Shown: piece after piece, positions 15,978 to 24,836 of the stretch
Layout of the letters: every line of letters begins with the position of its first letter
How positions within the stretch are numbered: position 1 is the first letter of the stretch
Origin: DASVTR01 sp033855775
GTDB taxonomy: Bacteria; Acidobacteriota; Blastocatellia; Pyrinomonadales; Pyrinomonadaceae
Direction: 5' to 3'
DNA: 64,000 nt
NCBI GenBank assembly: GCA_033855775.1
Contig: JAWVFT010000119.1
Coordinates: 62,001-126,000 of the forward strand
Translations under genes and position numbers: made by a program
The notes under the pieces: model-generated
What the model saw: only the letters and a program-made list of their open reading frames with translations
Databases searched by the model: none
Told to the model about the DNA's origin: nothing

Positions 15978-18068
15978 TTAGAGCCAGATGGTGATTGACT
16001 TGTGGTAGTCCTGATAGTGTATGTACCCGTAGCCGTTAATCACCCTGTCCCACACGCCCAGAAAGAAGGTGTGCGCGCAATGCGTGGAGGTTGGGTCGCC
16101 AGCGACCGTGGCGTGCCACGCCGGAGTCGGCACGTCGGACGAAGTGAGGCCAGCCCATTGACGCGACGGCGAGACGTGTGTGCTGTAGTTGTCTGAGGCG
16201 ACGCCGGTGGATTTGTTGTCGCCCCAGAGCGCAGACATATTCCAACTGAGCATGTGGCCCTGCGGGTCTGAAGCGGTGATGCGGAACGTGAACTGGTCTG
16301 TGCCGCTGTTGACGATGGCGCAGACGCTGACCTCCGACCCGTCGTGGAAAATCTTCTCGATGTTCGCCACGGGCCACTGGTTGTCAATCTTGACGCGGCG
16401 GCTGTGAAAGCTAGCGACGGGAATCTCGACATGAGCGGCGTTGTAGAGCTTGATGTCTATAACGTAGAGGCCGTTGTTGAGAATGCTGGTGTCGAGCATG
16501 TAGCCGAGCAAGGGGTTGTACCAGATTTGAATCGGCAGGCGCACCGGATAGAAGCCGCCCGCGTCCGGGGCTGTCGGTTGCGGGATGAAGGTGCTGGTTC
16601 CGGCGTCCCACAGATAGTCGCTGAAACTCTGGCGCGGCTCCGTGGTCGGGCCGGGAGCGGGCGTCACCTGCGTGACGAACAGCTTGTAGTAATGCGCTCC
16701 GGCCAGCAGCGCGGCGTTATGGTTAATCATAATCGCCAGGGAACCGCCGAAGGGCGCGTCCTTCACTTGCAGGAAGTAGCCGGGATTGTCGGTCGTGTCG
16801 GCATAGCCATCCGTGTTGTTGTTGCCCGTGTTGATGATGTGGTCAACGGGGACGAGGCCAATGCCCATGAAGAGCGGCCCGGCGAGCGAGAAGAGCGGGC
16901 CGGCGAGGTCATACTGGTCAATCTCGGAATCGCTGCACACAATCATCGTCCCCGGATTGGTCAGCACGAGGCTCGATGGACGGTTCGCCACGCCCGTCGC
17001 CAGCGCAGTGACCTTGACGGGGTTGCTGGTGAGGTCGAGCATGATGATGCGATTCGAGGGGTCGCGTTCGGGCAGCACGATGCGGCTCTCGTTATCGTCG
17101 GCCCACTCCATGAAGAATGGCGCGGTCAGTCCGCTGGCGAGGATGTCGCGCTGCGCCGTCACTAGATTGATGCGCGCGACGCGATTCGCGCCCGCCGCCT
17201 GTTCGGCGACGTAGGCGTACTTGAGGTCTTTCGACATGAGCAGTCCGGTGCAGGCGTTCAAGCCTGTATAGACAGCCGTCTTGACGCCGCCGGATAAATC
17301 GACGCGCCAGAGTTTGCCCGTCGCTCCGCCCGTAAACTCCGGCACGTAAGCTTGACCGTGCTCTTCGTCGAGCGCGATTTGATGCGGGGCGACGAGGCCG
17401 GACGTGATGACTTGAGCCGCCGCGCGATTGGCGTTCGTCAAATCAACGCGGAGGAGATTGCCCGTGCGTTCGGTGACGTAGGCGTAGCGACCGCCGGAGG
17501 TGACTTTGATGTCTTCGGGCTGGTTGTAGCCCGTGCCGAGCACGCGATAACGCGGAGCGACTTTGTACGTCACCCACTCGACCTTCATGTTGTAGTCGTA
17601 GTTGACGACTTTGATTTTGGCGAAGTTTCCGGCGTTGGTGAGAACGGCGAAGACATCTCCGTTGACGAGTTTGTTCGAGGCGTCGTTGTTGCCGGGGATG
17701 GGAGTCGTGCCGTAGGGCAAGGCTTGCAGTTCGACGTGCGTGAGGGCGTTGAAATCAACCGCGCCGAGGTTGACAATCTTCGCGTTAGTCCACGTCGCCA
17801 TCTGCCGCTTGACCGTCGTCATCTGTTCCCACCAGATGTCGCCCGCGCTGAAACTGGCCCCGCCTTGCGTGCCCGTCTCACAGTCGAAAACCCATGTGCC
17901 TTTGATGACGGTCGTGCCCTGCGACACGACGGCGACCAGCGGGCGCACCAAATCGAGAACAGAGACTTTGCCGTTGAATTCTACGAAGTAGACTTGATTG
18001 CGGCTCTGCACGAAGTCAGAGCCGATTACGCCACCGAGGCCGGTAGCGAGTTTGATAGGAGGAGCCAT
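15978..18068 (-). CDS. Large beta-propeller protein of unknown role
   Basis: A 696-residue protein. The start at 18068 (MAPPIKLATGLGG) follows a clear AAAGGA ribosome-binding site; an ATG 24 codons upstream is less likely. No signal peptide or membrane segment is seen. The N-terminal 60% shows repeated four-stranded blades of the YVTN/NHL style (ARYRVLGTGYNQPEDI-like starts, GGRYAYVTERTGNLLRVDL, GLVAPHQIALDEEHGQAYV, TGLLMSKDLKYAYVAE). The C-terminal part is a different Trp/Tyr-rich beta domain, ending with DPTSTHCAHTFFLGVWDR and a KSITIWL tail. I do not recognise the whole protein. It is a lone gene with its own 5' hairpin at 18107-18157. A binding or surface role by a non-classical route is a guess. 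Confidence 0.8.
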   Translation of the reverse strand: MAPPIKLATGLGGVIGSDFVQSRNQVYFVEFNGKVSVLDLVRPLVAVVSQGTTVIKGTWVFDCETGTQGGASFSAGDIWWEQMTTVKRQMATWTNAKIVNLGAVDFNALTHVELQALPYGTTPIPGNNDASNKLVNGDVFAVLTNAGNFAKIKVVNYDYNMKVEWVTYKVAPRYRVLGTGYNQPEDIKVTSGGRYAYVTERTGNLLRVDLTNANRAAAQVITSGLVAPHQIALDEEHGQAYVPEFTGGATGKLWRVDLSGGVKTAVYTGLNACTGLLMSKDLKYAYVAEQAAGANRVARINLVTAQRDILASGLTAPFFMEWADDNESRIVLPERDPSNRIIMLDLTSNPVKVTALATGVANRPSSLVLTNPGTMIVCSDSEIDQYDLAGPLFSLAGPLFMGIGLVPVDHIINTGNNNTDGYADTTDNPGYFLQVKDAPFGGSLAIMINHNAALLAGAHYYKLFVTQVTPAPGPTTEPRQSFSDYLWDAGTSTFIPQPTAPDAGGFYPVRLPIQIWYNPLLGYMLDTSILNNGLYVIDIKLYNAAHVEIPVASFHSRRVKIDNQWPVANIEKIFHDGSEVSVCAIVNSGTDQFTFRITASDPQGHMLSWNMSALWGDNKSTGVASDNYSTHVSPSRQWAGLTSSDVPTPAWHATVAGDPTSTHCAHTFFLGVWDRVINGYGYIHYQDYHKSITIWL

Positions 18069-18106
18069 TGTAATTCCTTTCTTGATGGCTGAGGTGATGT
18101 CAAAGA

Positions 18107-18157
18107 TGAAAACTGTTAACCCGCGTGCTTGAGCTTTCAATCAAGAGACAGTTTTCA
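18107..18157. repeat. Nested inverted repeat in 5' leader of propeller gene
   Basis: Outer 10-base arms TGAAAACTGT/ACAGTTTTCA enclose an inner CTTGA/TCAAG pair. It lies 40 bases upstream of the propeller start on the minus strand, so it could be an operator or an mRNA leader hairpin. Words such as CTTGAGCTTTCAA link it loosely to the CTTTCAAG element family. Confidence 0.5.
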
Positions 18158-18522
18158 TTAACGAAGGCGGCTTCACTGTGAAAACGATAATCGCAGAGAA
18201 GCTCCGCAAGTCAGGCTGGAACCACGAGGAGTTTTGCCGGCGAGGCTGAAAGCGCTGAGGACGAAAATCAAAGAGCGAAAGAGATTGCACGCGCCCTACG
18301 GAGCATCGCAACAATCGTACCAATCGCTGAAACGCAGCATAAATTCATTTCGTCGCCGCGCTCAGGGCCGAAGTGTCTACTACAGAAAACAACGGCGCGC
18401 TCGTTGTCCACAGTTGTTGACATCAGCCGCGAAACGCGCCGCTTGAGCCGCACGCAAGGCGCAGGTTAAAAGCATCTGAAGGCCTTTGAAGGGGAATTAT
18501 TAAAGAGGTCTGACATCTGCTA
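18158..18522. other. Gap between divergent propeller and DnaI-like genes
   Basis: No convincing gene. The stretch contains no T-rich terminator or long palindrome. Short open frames here have no ribosome-binding site or family similarity. Promoters for both divergent genes must lie here; only the plus-strand one is clear. Confidence 0.5.
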
Positions 18523-18550
18523 TTGCAATCCGCGCCTTGAGTGCTATAAT
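18523..18550 (+). promoter_or_regulatory. Promoter of DnaI-like gene
   Basis: TTGCAA at 18523-18528 and a perfect TATAAT at 18545-18550, spacing 16. The start codon chosen for the downstream gene lies 97 bases after, which argues against a longer frame whose start would sit on the -10 box. Confidence 0.7.
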
Positions 18551-18647
18551 CCGCCGCGCCTCTCCCGTAAAGCTTTCGGAGACGCTCATCAAAGCAGTCG
18601 CAACAGTAGTAGTTCAGTCAATCAACGCTCGGTCGTCTCGCTATTCA

Positions 18648-19448
18648 ATGTCATCCGACAACGCCAAAATTCATCCGCTCTTCGCCGTGCCGGAAAACGC
18701 GACGGAAGACGCGCCCGCGCATGACGAGTCGGTGGTGACGAATCAACCGGCGATCTGCGTTTATTGCTACGGCGCGGGGATGGAAGTGGTGGCGGGCAAG
18801 GGCGCGAAGCGTTGCCGCTGCCAGACCGAGCAGAGTCGCACGAAACTGCTCGAAGCCGCGCGCATCCCGCGTCGTTATGAACAGTGTTCGCTGCAAAACT
18901 ACTATCCGACCAAGGGCAACGGAACGCAGTTGCGCGCCTTTCAATATGCGTGGCGGCTGGCCCGCGAATATCCTGCGGTTGACCGCGGCCTGCTCTTTAT
19001 GGGAACCGTCGGCGTCGGCAAGACGCACCTCTCCGTGGCTCTTCTGCGCGAGCTAATCGAGAAGACGGGCATCAACTGTCTCTTCTGCGAATTCGGCTCG
19101 CTCCTGAAAGAGATACAAAATTCCTACAATCCAATCTCGCAGACTTCCGAACTGAAAGTGCTCGCCCCGGTCTTCGAGGCGGAGGTCTTAGTCCTGGACG
19201 AGTTGGGCGCGTCGAAGCCGACCGATTGGGTCAGAGACACGATGATGCAAATCATCAACACGCGCTACAACGACCGGAAGCTGACCATCTTCACGACGAA
19301 CTATCTGGACGGGCGACGCTCGGAGCGCGACGAGACTCTGGAAGACCGCATCGGCGTGCGCCTTCGTTCGCGCCTCTTCGAGATGTGCAAGACCGTGCAG
19401 ATTGAGGGCGACGACTATCGCAAGAAGTTCGACGTGCCGCAGCCTTAA
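18648..19448 (+). CDS. DnaI/DnaC-like AAA+ ATPase (possible helicase loader)
   Basis: A 266-residue ATPase of the DnaC/IstB group. The N-terminal part has a small zinc-binding pattern, Cys37-X2-Cys40 and Cys56-X-Cys58, as in DnaI-type proteins. The AAA+ core has Walker A GTVGVGKTH at 119-127, Walker B VLVLDELGA near 174-182, and a sensor segment LTIFTTNY. It ends with RLRSRLFEMCKTVQIEGDDYR, typical of the arginine-finger region. No transposase lies nearby, so an IstB role is unlikely and a replicative helicase loader is the best inference. Start at 18648 is favoured because the promoter overlaps the longer frame. Confidence 0.82.
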   Translation: MSSDNAKIHPLFAVPENATEDAPAHDESVVTNQPAICVYCYGAGMEVVAGKGAKRCRCQTEQSRTKLLEAARIPRRYEQCSLQNYYPTKGNGTQLRAFQYAWRLAREYPAVDRGLLFMGTVGVGKTHLSVALLRELIEKTGINCLFCEFGSLLKEIQNSYNPISQTSELKVLAPVFEAEVLVLDELGASKPTDWVRDTMMQIINTRYNDRKLTIFTTNYLDGRRSERDETLEDRIGVRLRSRLFEMCKTVQIEGDDYRKKFDVPQP

Positions 19449-19492
19449 GCGAAACGCGCAAGCTTGTCGCCGCGCGCGCATGCGACGACCTT

Positions 19493-19537
19493 AAATAAAA
19501 ACCGACCCTTGAAGCTCAAGAGGCCGGTTTTTTATTT
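19493..19537. terminator. Bidirectional terminator
   Basis: AAATAAAAACCG pairs with CGGTTTTTTATTT around an inner CTTGA/TCAAG hairpin. A-run and T-run flank the stem, so it can terminate both the DnaI-like gene and the convergent secreted-protein gene. Confidence 0.85.
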
Positions 19538-19570
19538 GTCGCGCCGCTTACAATTGTCGCGCCGCTTCTT

Positions 19571-20146
19571 TTATTTGTCGTAGTTGCTGTCGGCCAACTT
19601 TCTGGCCTTCTCGTTGGGGTTGGGCGTGGTCTTGGCGTCAACTTCAAAATCAATGTTGTGGCCTTTGAGTCCTTTGACGAGCAGGGCTTCGCCGGTCTTG
19701 TATTTCGGGTCGAAGGGAGAGTTGCCGTCTGCTCCTGCGTCCGCGCTGTATTTCGTGATGCGCAGGATGACGGCGAAGGGCTTGCCGTTCATCATGCGCC
19801 ACTCGATTTTGCGCCCCTTCACGTCGCTGTAGTCCAACGATTGCTGCGCCAGATTGATGAGAGAGTCGCTCTCGCTCGCTTTGCCTTTGGCTTGTTCGAC
19901 GGCGATTTGCGCGGACCACGCGCTGTAGTAAATGTAGACGCTGTAGCCGCCGTAGCCCTTGCACCTGAGCGGCATGTCCTGTCCTTCGCCGACAGACTTG
20001 AAGGCGTTGCGACACTCTTTGTTGAGGTCTGTGTAGAGGCTGGAAAACGCAGGCTTCGCGCTCTCCGTAATCGGGTTCTGCGAAAGGGCTTGAGTTGAAC
20101 AGCAGAGGGCGAGCAGGCTAAGCATTAACATCCGCGACTTAAACAT
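19571..20146 (-). CDS. Secreted protein of unknown function
   Basis: A 191-residue protein with a clear signal peptide (MFKSRMLMLSLLALCCSTQA, cleavage near residue 22-23). The mature part has two cysteines (ECRNAF and LRCKGYGGY) that could form a disulfide, then beta-rich sequence (IEWRMMNGKPFAVILRI, LLVKGLKGHNIDFEV) and a charged tail. The AAGGAGAG site lies eight bases before the ATG. I do not recognise the family. Export to periplasm or outside the cell is likely. Confidence 0.75.
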   Translation of the reverse strand: MFKSRMLMLSLLALCCSTQALSQNPITESAKPAFSSLYTDLNKECRNAFKSVGEGQDMPLRCKGYGGYSVYIYYSAWSAQIAVEQAKGKASESDSLINLAQQSLDYSDVKGRKIEWRMMNGKPFAVILRITKYSADAGADGNSPFDPKYKTGEALLVKGLKGHNIDFEVDAKTTPNPNEKARKLADSNYDK

Positions 20147-20261
20147 TCTGAACTCTCCTTATCGAGTTGATGCAAAGACAAATGTATAGAGAAAAGACTT
20201 TCAACTGAAACGCGGTTGATGAAAAGCAGGCAGCGATTCGTGCTTCGGTCGTTGCGTTATG

Positions 20262-20267
20262 TATAAT
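20262..20267 (+). promoter_or_regulatory. Candidate -10 box for carB
   Basis: TATAAT in GTATAATGCC lies 63 bases before the carB start; no convincing -35 box is visible at normal spacing. Confidence 0.35.
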
Positions 20268-20329
20268 GCCACGAATCCAATCCGAAGTGGAACAGCTTAA
20301 TGATTCTTCAGGGCGCGGTTTGATTAGAC

Positions 20330-23300
20330 ATGCCGAAACGCACGGACATACACAAGATTCTCATCATCGGTTCAGGCCCGATTGTCATCGGTCAGGCTTG
20401 CGAGTTCGACTATTCCGGCACGCAAGCCTGCCGCGCTCTCAAGGCCGAAGGCTACGAGGTCGTGCTGGTCAACTCGAACCCGGCCACGATTATGACAGAC
20501 CCGGAGACAGCCGATAAGACTTACATCGAGCCGCTGACCGTCGAAGCCGTCACGGCCATCATCAAGCGCGAGCAGCCGGACGCGCTGCTGCCGACCGTCG
20601 GCGGGCAGACGGCTTTGAATCTGGCGATTGCTCTTGATGATGCCGGAGTGCTTGAAGAGCACGGCGTCGAGATGATTGGGGCAAAGCGCGAAGCCGTGAA
20701 GGTGGCCGAAGACCGTCGCTTGTTCAAGCAGGCGATGGACGAGGAAGGCTTGCCGATGCCGCGCGGCGGCTTTGCGCGCTCATGGACTGAAGCGCAGGCA
20801 GTAGTCGAGCAGACGGATTACCCTGCGATTATTCGTCCGTCGTTTACGCTCGGCGGCACGGGCGGCGGAATCGCTTTCAACCCCGAAGAGTTTGAAGAGA
20901 TTGTCCGCGCCGGACTCGCCGCTTCGCCCATGCACGAAGTCTTAATCGAGGAATCAATTCTCGGCTGGAAAGAGTTTGAGCTTGAGGTGATGCGCGATTT
21001 GGCGGACAACGTGGTCATCATCTGCTCGATTGAAAACTTCGACCCGATGGGCGTCCACACGGGCGATTCGATTACGGTCGCCCCGGCGCAGACGCTCTCG
21101 GATTTCGAGTATCAACGCTTGCGCGACATGTCCATCAAGATTATCCGCAAAGTCGGCGTTGAGACGGGCGGCTCGAACATACAGTTTGCCGTCAACCCTG
21201 ACAACGGCGAGATACGCATCATCGAGATGAACCCGCGCGTCTCGCGTTCCTCGGCTCTGGCTTCGAAGGCGACGGGCTTTCCGATTGCCAAGATTGCCGC
21301 CAAGCTCGCCGTCGGCTACACGCTCGACGAAATCCCGAACGACATCACGAAGAAAACGCCCGCCAGCTTTGAGCCGACGATTGATTACGTCGTGGCGAAG
21401 ATTCCCAAGTGGGCTTTTGAAAAATTCCGCGACGCGGAAGACGTGTTGGGAACACAGATGAAGTCAGTCGGCGAAGTGATGGCGATTGGCCGCACGTTCA
21501 AGGAAGCTCTCTTCAAAGGCTTGCGCTCGCTTGAAGCCGTCAAGCCGCTCCGTTTGAAGGGCGTCTCCGACGACGAGTTGCAGCGCAAGCTGGCGCGGCC
21601 CAACTCGCAGCGCTTCTCCTACATCACTTATGCCCTGCAACATGGCTGGACGATTCCCGAAATCTATCGCCTCTCGCGCATCGACCCGTGGTTTCTGGAA
21701 CAGCTACAGGACGTGATGCGGATACAGGCGCGCATTGACGGCCGTCGCCTCGCGGACGTTCCGGCGGAAGTGATACGCGCGGCGAAGGAATGCGCGCTCT
21801 CCGACCGTCGCATCGCTTACCTGACCGGCAGCACGGAAGACGAAGTGCGCGCTCATCGCAAGGCTCTCGGCATCAAGCCCGTTTACAAACGTGTGGACAC
21901 CTGCGGCGCGGAGTTTGAATCCTTCACGCCGTATCTCTATTCGACCTACGAAGAGGAAGACGAGTCCGCGCCCACCGACAAACGGAAGATTATGATTTTA
22001 GGCTCCGGGCCGAACCGCATCGGGCAAGGGATAGAGTTTGATTACTGCTGCTGTCATGCCGCGTTCGCTTTGCGCGAAGCGGGCTTCGAGACAATCATGG
22101 TCAACTGCAATCCTGAAACCGTCTCGACCGACTACGACACCTCCGACCGTCTCTACTTCGAGCCGCTGACCTTTGAAGACGTGATGAACATCGTCGAAGT
22201 CGAGCAGCCCGAAGGCGTCATCGTGCAGTTTGGCGGGCAGACGCCGCTCAATCTGGCGATGCGCTTGGCCGCAGCGGGCGTTCCCATCATCGGCACTTCG
22301 CCCGATTCGATTGACCTCGCCGAAGACCGCAAACGCTTCGGCGCGCTGCTCGATGAGCTTGGCATCCCGCAGCCGGAAAACGGCATGGCTCAATCGAGCG
22401 CGGAGGCCAAAGAGATTGCGCGAAAGATTGGCTATCCAGTCCTCGTGCGCCCGTCCTACGTGCTCGGCGGGCGGGCGATGGCGATTGTTTACGACGAAGA
22501 GAGCCTCGACGAGTACATGCGTTCGGCGGTTGACCTTTCGCCTGACCGTCCCGTCTTGATTGACAAGTTTTTAGAGCGCGCGGCGGAGTTTGACGTTGAC
22601 GCTCTGGCCGACGAAGAGACTTGCGTTGTCGCGGGCATTCAGGAACACATCGAGGAGGCGGGCATTCATTCCGGCGACTCAAGCTGCGTGCTGCCGCCCG
22701 TTCGCATCGCCGCAGAGCATCTGGAAACCATGCGCCACTACACGCGCGAACTCGCTCGCGCGCTCAGCGTGCGCGGCTTGATGAACATACAGTTTGCGAT
22801 TAAGGACGACAGGGTTTACGTCCTTGAAGTGAACCCGCGCGCGTCGCGCACGGTGCCGTTTGTCTCGAAGGCGACGGGCGTTCCGCTGGCGCGCATCGCC
22901 GCTCTGGTGATGGCCGGACGCGCGCTTCATGAGTTCAACTTGCCGGACGAGTTGACCGTCAATCATCGCTTCTATATCAAGTCGCCCGTCTTCCCGTTCG
23001 TCAAGTTTCCCGGCGTTGACCCAATCCTGGGTCCTGAGATGCACTCGACGGGCGAGGTGATGGGCGTCGGCGAATCGTTCGGCGAGGCATACGCGAAGGC
23101 GATGATGGGCGCGGGGTTAGCTCTGCCCGACAGCGGCACGGCCTTCATCAGCGTCAACGACGGCGACAAGGGGCAGGCAGTCGTGCTGGCCAGACGCCTG
23201 ACTCGGCTTGGCTTCAACGTCGTGGCGACCTTCGGCACGGCGGCGCGTCTGCGCGAAGTCGGCTTGCGCGGCGAGACGGTTTTCAAGGTCAACGAAGGAC

Positions 23301-23548
23301 GCCCCAATATCGTTGACCACATCAAGCAAGGCGAGATTGCTTTGATTATCAACACGCCGTTGGGCCGCGCTTCGCATTACGACGAGCAGGCGATTCGCCG
23401 CGCCGCCCTCGTTTACAACGTGCCTTGCGTGACGACGATGACGGGCGCGCTCGCCATCGTCGAAGCCATCACCGCGCGGCGCGAAGAGACGCAGCCGAGC
23501 GTCCACTCGTTGCAGGAGCTACACGCGCTCAGCAGTCCGGTTCATTAA
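20330..23548 (+). CDS. carB: Carbamoyl-phosphate synthase large subunit
   Basis: Makes carbamoyl phosphate for pyrimidine and arginine synthesis from bicarbonate, ammonia and two ATP. The 1072 residues show the family's duplicated ATP-grasp halves: the first begins at KILIIGSGPIVIGQACEFDY, the second at KIMILGSGPNRIGQGIEFDY (near 555). Both halves have the PTVGGQTALNLA/VQFGGQTPLNLA pair and glycine loops (PSFTLGGTGGG, PSYVLGGRAMA). The C-terminal MGS-like regulatory domain (about 935-1072) contains NVVATFGTAARLR and ALIINTPLGR. The small subunit carA is not in the window. Start MPKRTDIHKILIIGSG is standard. Confidence 0.98.
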   Translation: MPKRTDIHKILIIGSGPIVIGQACEFDYSGTQACRALKAEGYEVVLVNSNPATIMTDPETADKTYIEPLTVEAVTAIIKREQPDALLPTVGGQTALNLAIALDDAGVLEEHGVEMIGAKREAVKVAEDRRLFKQAMDEEGLPMPRGGFARSWTEAQAVVEQTDYPAIIRPSFTLGGTGGGIAFNPEEFEEIVRAGLAASPMHEVLIEESILGWKEFELEVMRDLADNVVIICSIENFDPMGVHTGDSITVAPAQTLSDFEYQRLRDMSIKIIRKVGVETGGSNIQFAVNPDNGEIRIIEMNPRVSRSSALASKATGFPIAKIAAKLAVGYTLDEIPNDITKKTPASFEPTIDYVVAKIPKWAFEKFRDAEDVLGTQMKSVGEVMAIGRTFKEALFKGLRSLEAVKPLRLKGVSDDELQRKLARPNSQRFSYITYALQHGWTIPEIYRLSRIDPWFLEQLQDVMRIQARIDGRRLADVPAEVIRAAKECALSDRRIAYLTGSTEDEVRAHRKALGIKPVYKRVDTCGAEFESFTPYLYSTYEEEDESAPTDKRKIMILGSGPNRIGQGIEFDYCCCHAAFALREAGFETIMVNCNPETVSTDYDTSDRLYFEPLTFEDVMNIVEVEQPEGVIVQFGGQTPLNLAMRLAAAGVPIIGTSPDSIDLAEDRKRFGALLDELGIPQPENGMAQSSAEAKEIARKIGYPVLVRPSYVLGGRAMAIVYDEESLDEYMRSAVDLSPDRPVLIDKFLERAAEFDVDALADEETCVVAGIQEHIEEAGIHSGDSSCVLPPVRIAAEHLETMRHYTRELARALSVRGLMNIQFAIKDDRVYVLEVNPRASRTVPFVSKATGVPLARIAALVMAGRALHEFNLPDELTVNHRFYIKSPVFPFVKFPGVDPILGPEMHSTGEVMGVGESFGEAYAKAMMGAGLALPDSGTAFISVNDGDKGQAVVLARRLTRLGFNVVATFGTAARLREVGLRGETVFKVNEGRPNIVDHIKQGEIALIINTPLGRASHYDEQAIRRAALVYNVPCVTTMTGALAIVEAITARREETQPSVHSLQELHALSSPVH

Positions 23549-23568
23549 GAATCGCCGCCCGTCCATTC

Positions 23569-24075
23569 ATGAGCGTCAATATTAAAGCCATCGTCATCAC
23601 CGTCAGCGACCGCTGCGCGCGGGGCGAGGCCTTGGACGAGTCAGGCCCCTTGCTCAAGCGATTGCTTGAAGAGATGGGAGCGGAAGTCGTCGCCGCTGTC
23701 ATCGTCGCGGACGACCTTGAGTCGCTAGCGGAGAAGCTTCGCGCTTATGCTGACGACCCGCGCGTTAATCTCGTCATCACGACCGGCGGGACGGGCTTCA
23801 GCCCGCGCGATAACACGCCCGAAGCGACGCGCGCAGTGATTCAAAGAGAAGCTCCCGGCCTCTGCGAAGCGATGCGCATGGAGACGCTCAAGCAGACGCC
23901 TTTGGCGATGGTTTCGCGCGGCGTGTGCGGGCTGCGCGGGCATGCTCTCATCATCAATCTTCCCGGCTCGCCCAAAGGCGTCCGCGAGAGCTTCGCTGTC
24001 ATCAAACCCGTCTTGGCGCACGCCGTCGCCCTGCTCGCGGGCCGAGCGCACGCGGACGCTGACGCTGGCGGTTGA
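23569..24075 (+). CDS. Molybdopterin adenylyltransferase-type protein (MogA/MoaB)
   Basis: A 168-residue MPT-binding domain protein that would adenylylate molybdopterin during molybdenum cofactor synthesis. TVSDRCARGEALDESGP, the TTGGTGFSPRDNTPEAT loop (71-87) and INLPGSPKGVRESF are diagnostic. Choosing between MogA and MoaB is not safe from sequence alone. The start at 23569, 20 bases after carB, gives the usual N-terminus; a longer frame overlapping carB is a reading-frame extension. No other moa/moe genes lie here. Confidence 0.9.
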   Translation: MSVNIKAIVITVSDRCARGEALDESGPLLKRLLEEMGAEVVAAVIVADDLESLAEKLRAYADDPRVNLVITTGGTGFSPRDNTPEATRAVIQREAPGLCEAMRMETLKQTPLAMVSRGVCGLRGHALIINLPGSPKGVRESFAVIKPVLAHAVALLAGRAHADADAGG

Positions 24076-24165
24076 AGGCGCGGCTTGAGCGACGAAAGAC
24101 AAGTGGCCGCCAGTTATCTCAGAGCTTCTGCTGCCAACTATCTTAGAGCTACAGCCAAATATATT

Positions 24166-24194
24166 TTGACAACGCTTGCGGCGCAGCATAGAAT
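24166..24194 (+). promoter_or_regulatory. Promoter of nuoA
   Basis: TTGACA at 24166-24171 and TAGAAT at 24189-24194, spacing 17, one mismatch in total from consensus. It lies 86 bases before nuoA in a gap that also holds a loose direct repeat (TATCTCAGAGCT / TATCTTAGAGCT). Confidence 0.75.
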
Positions 24195-24279
24195 TTTCGG
24201 CGTTACTTGACACCGCACGCATGAGAGCCTGCGCCGCCACAGTCCACGCGCGGTCGCCTGGGCCAAACGAGAACAACCA

Positions 24280-24708
24280 ATGATGCTGAGCGTGATTCTT
24301 CTTCAGGAGACGACTGAGACGATGCGGACGGTTGGCAGTCCCATCACGGCCTACTGGCCTGTGATGATCTTCTTCGTCTTCGCCGTCATCTTTCCCGTGT
24401 TGCCGATTGTGTTGGGACGATTCCTGCGCCCGATGATTTATCTCAAGTCCAAGATGCGTCCCTACGAATGCGGCATCGAGCCGACGACCGAAGCCCACGA
24501 CCGCTTCACCGTGCGCTACTACATCGTCGCCATGCTCTTCTTAATCTTCGACGTGGAAACGATTTTTCTATTGCCGTGGGCCATCATTTTCATGGGCGAC
24601 GATTTCTCGTTCACCAAATTTGCCCTCGTCGAGATGTTCGTCTTCATCGGCATTCTCATCGTCGGCTACTACTACGCATGGCGCAAGGGCGCGCTGGAAT
24701 GGGCTTAA
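24280..24708 (+). CDS. nuoA: NADH-quinone oxidoreductase subunit A
   Basis: Membrane subunit of complex I at the junction between the peripheral and membrane arms. The 142-residue protein has three hydrophobic helices (about 27-47, 80-100, 110-133). The diagnostic loop is MRPYECGIEPTTEAHDRFTVRYY (about 59-81), containing the conserved Cys in YECG, and the LIFDVETIFLLPWA helix follows. The N-terminus is about 15 residues longer than usual and begins Met-Met. An inverted repeat element separates it from nuoB. Confidence 0.96.
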   Translation: MMLSVILLQETTETMRTVGSPITAYWPVMIFFVFAVIFPVLPIVLGRFLRPMIYLKSKMRPYECGIEPTTEAHDRFTVRYYIVAMLFLIFDVETIFLLPWAIIFMGDDFSFTKFALVEMFVFIGILIVGYYYAWRKGALEWA

Positions 24709-24710
24709 CA

Positions 24711-24829
24711 ACAGTGACGAGTGACGAGTGACAAGCAGCAAGTTAAAGCCAAAAGCTCAACGCTCGCGGCTCGTCGCTTGCTCTTGCTTATCTCTTGCTC
24801 GTCACTCGTCACTTGTCACTCGTCACTGT
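24711..24829. repeat. Heptad palindrome, GTGACGA family (nuoA/nuoB)
   Basis: Starts ACAGTGACGAGTGACGAG three bases after the nuoA stop and ends with CACTCGTCACTGT seven bases before the nuoB ATG. Both arms are tandem degenerate 7-base units (GTGACGA; TCACTCG). A less regular middle carries the words CTCGCGGCTCGTCGCTTGC. No ribosome-binding site remains in front of nuoB. Confidence 0.85.
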
Positions 24830-24836
24830 GCTTACT

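Noticed and set aside
16344..17165. Long plus-strand frame opposite the propeller gene
   Set aside because: It is antisense to a gene with clear ribosome-binding site, repeats of a known fold and typical composition; the Arg/Val-rich translation is not protein-like.
18538..18550. GAGTGCTA as half of a CIRCE element
   Set aside because: No TTAGCACTC partner at the required 9-base spacing; the word is part of a -10 promoter box.
18648..19448. DnaI-like ATPase as IstB of an insertion sequence
   Set aside because: No IstA-type transposase or terminal inverted repeats flank it, and it has its own promoter and a zinc-binding head.
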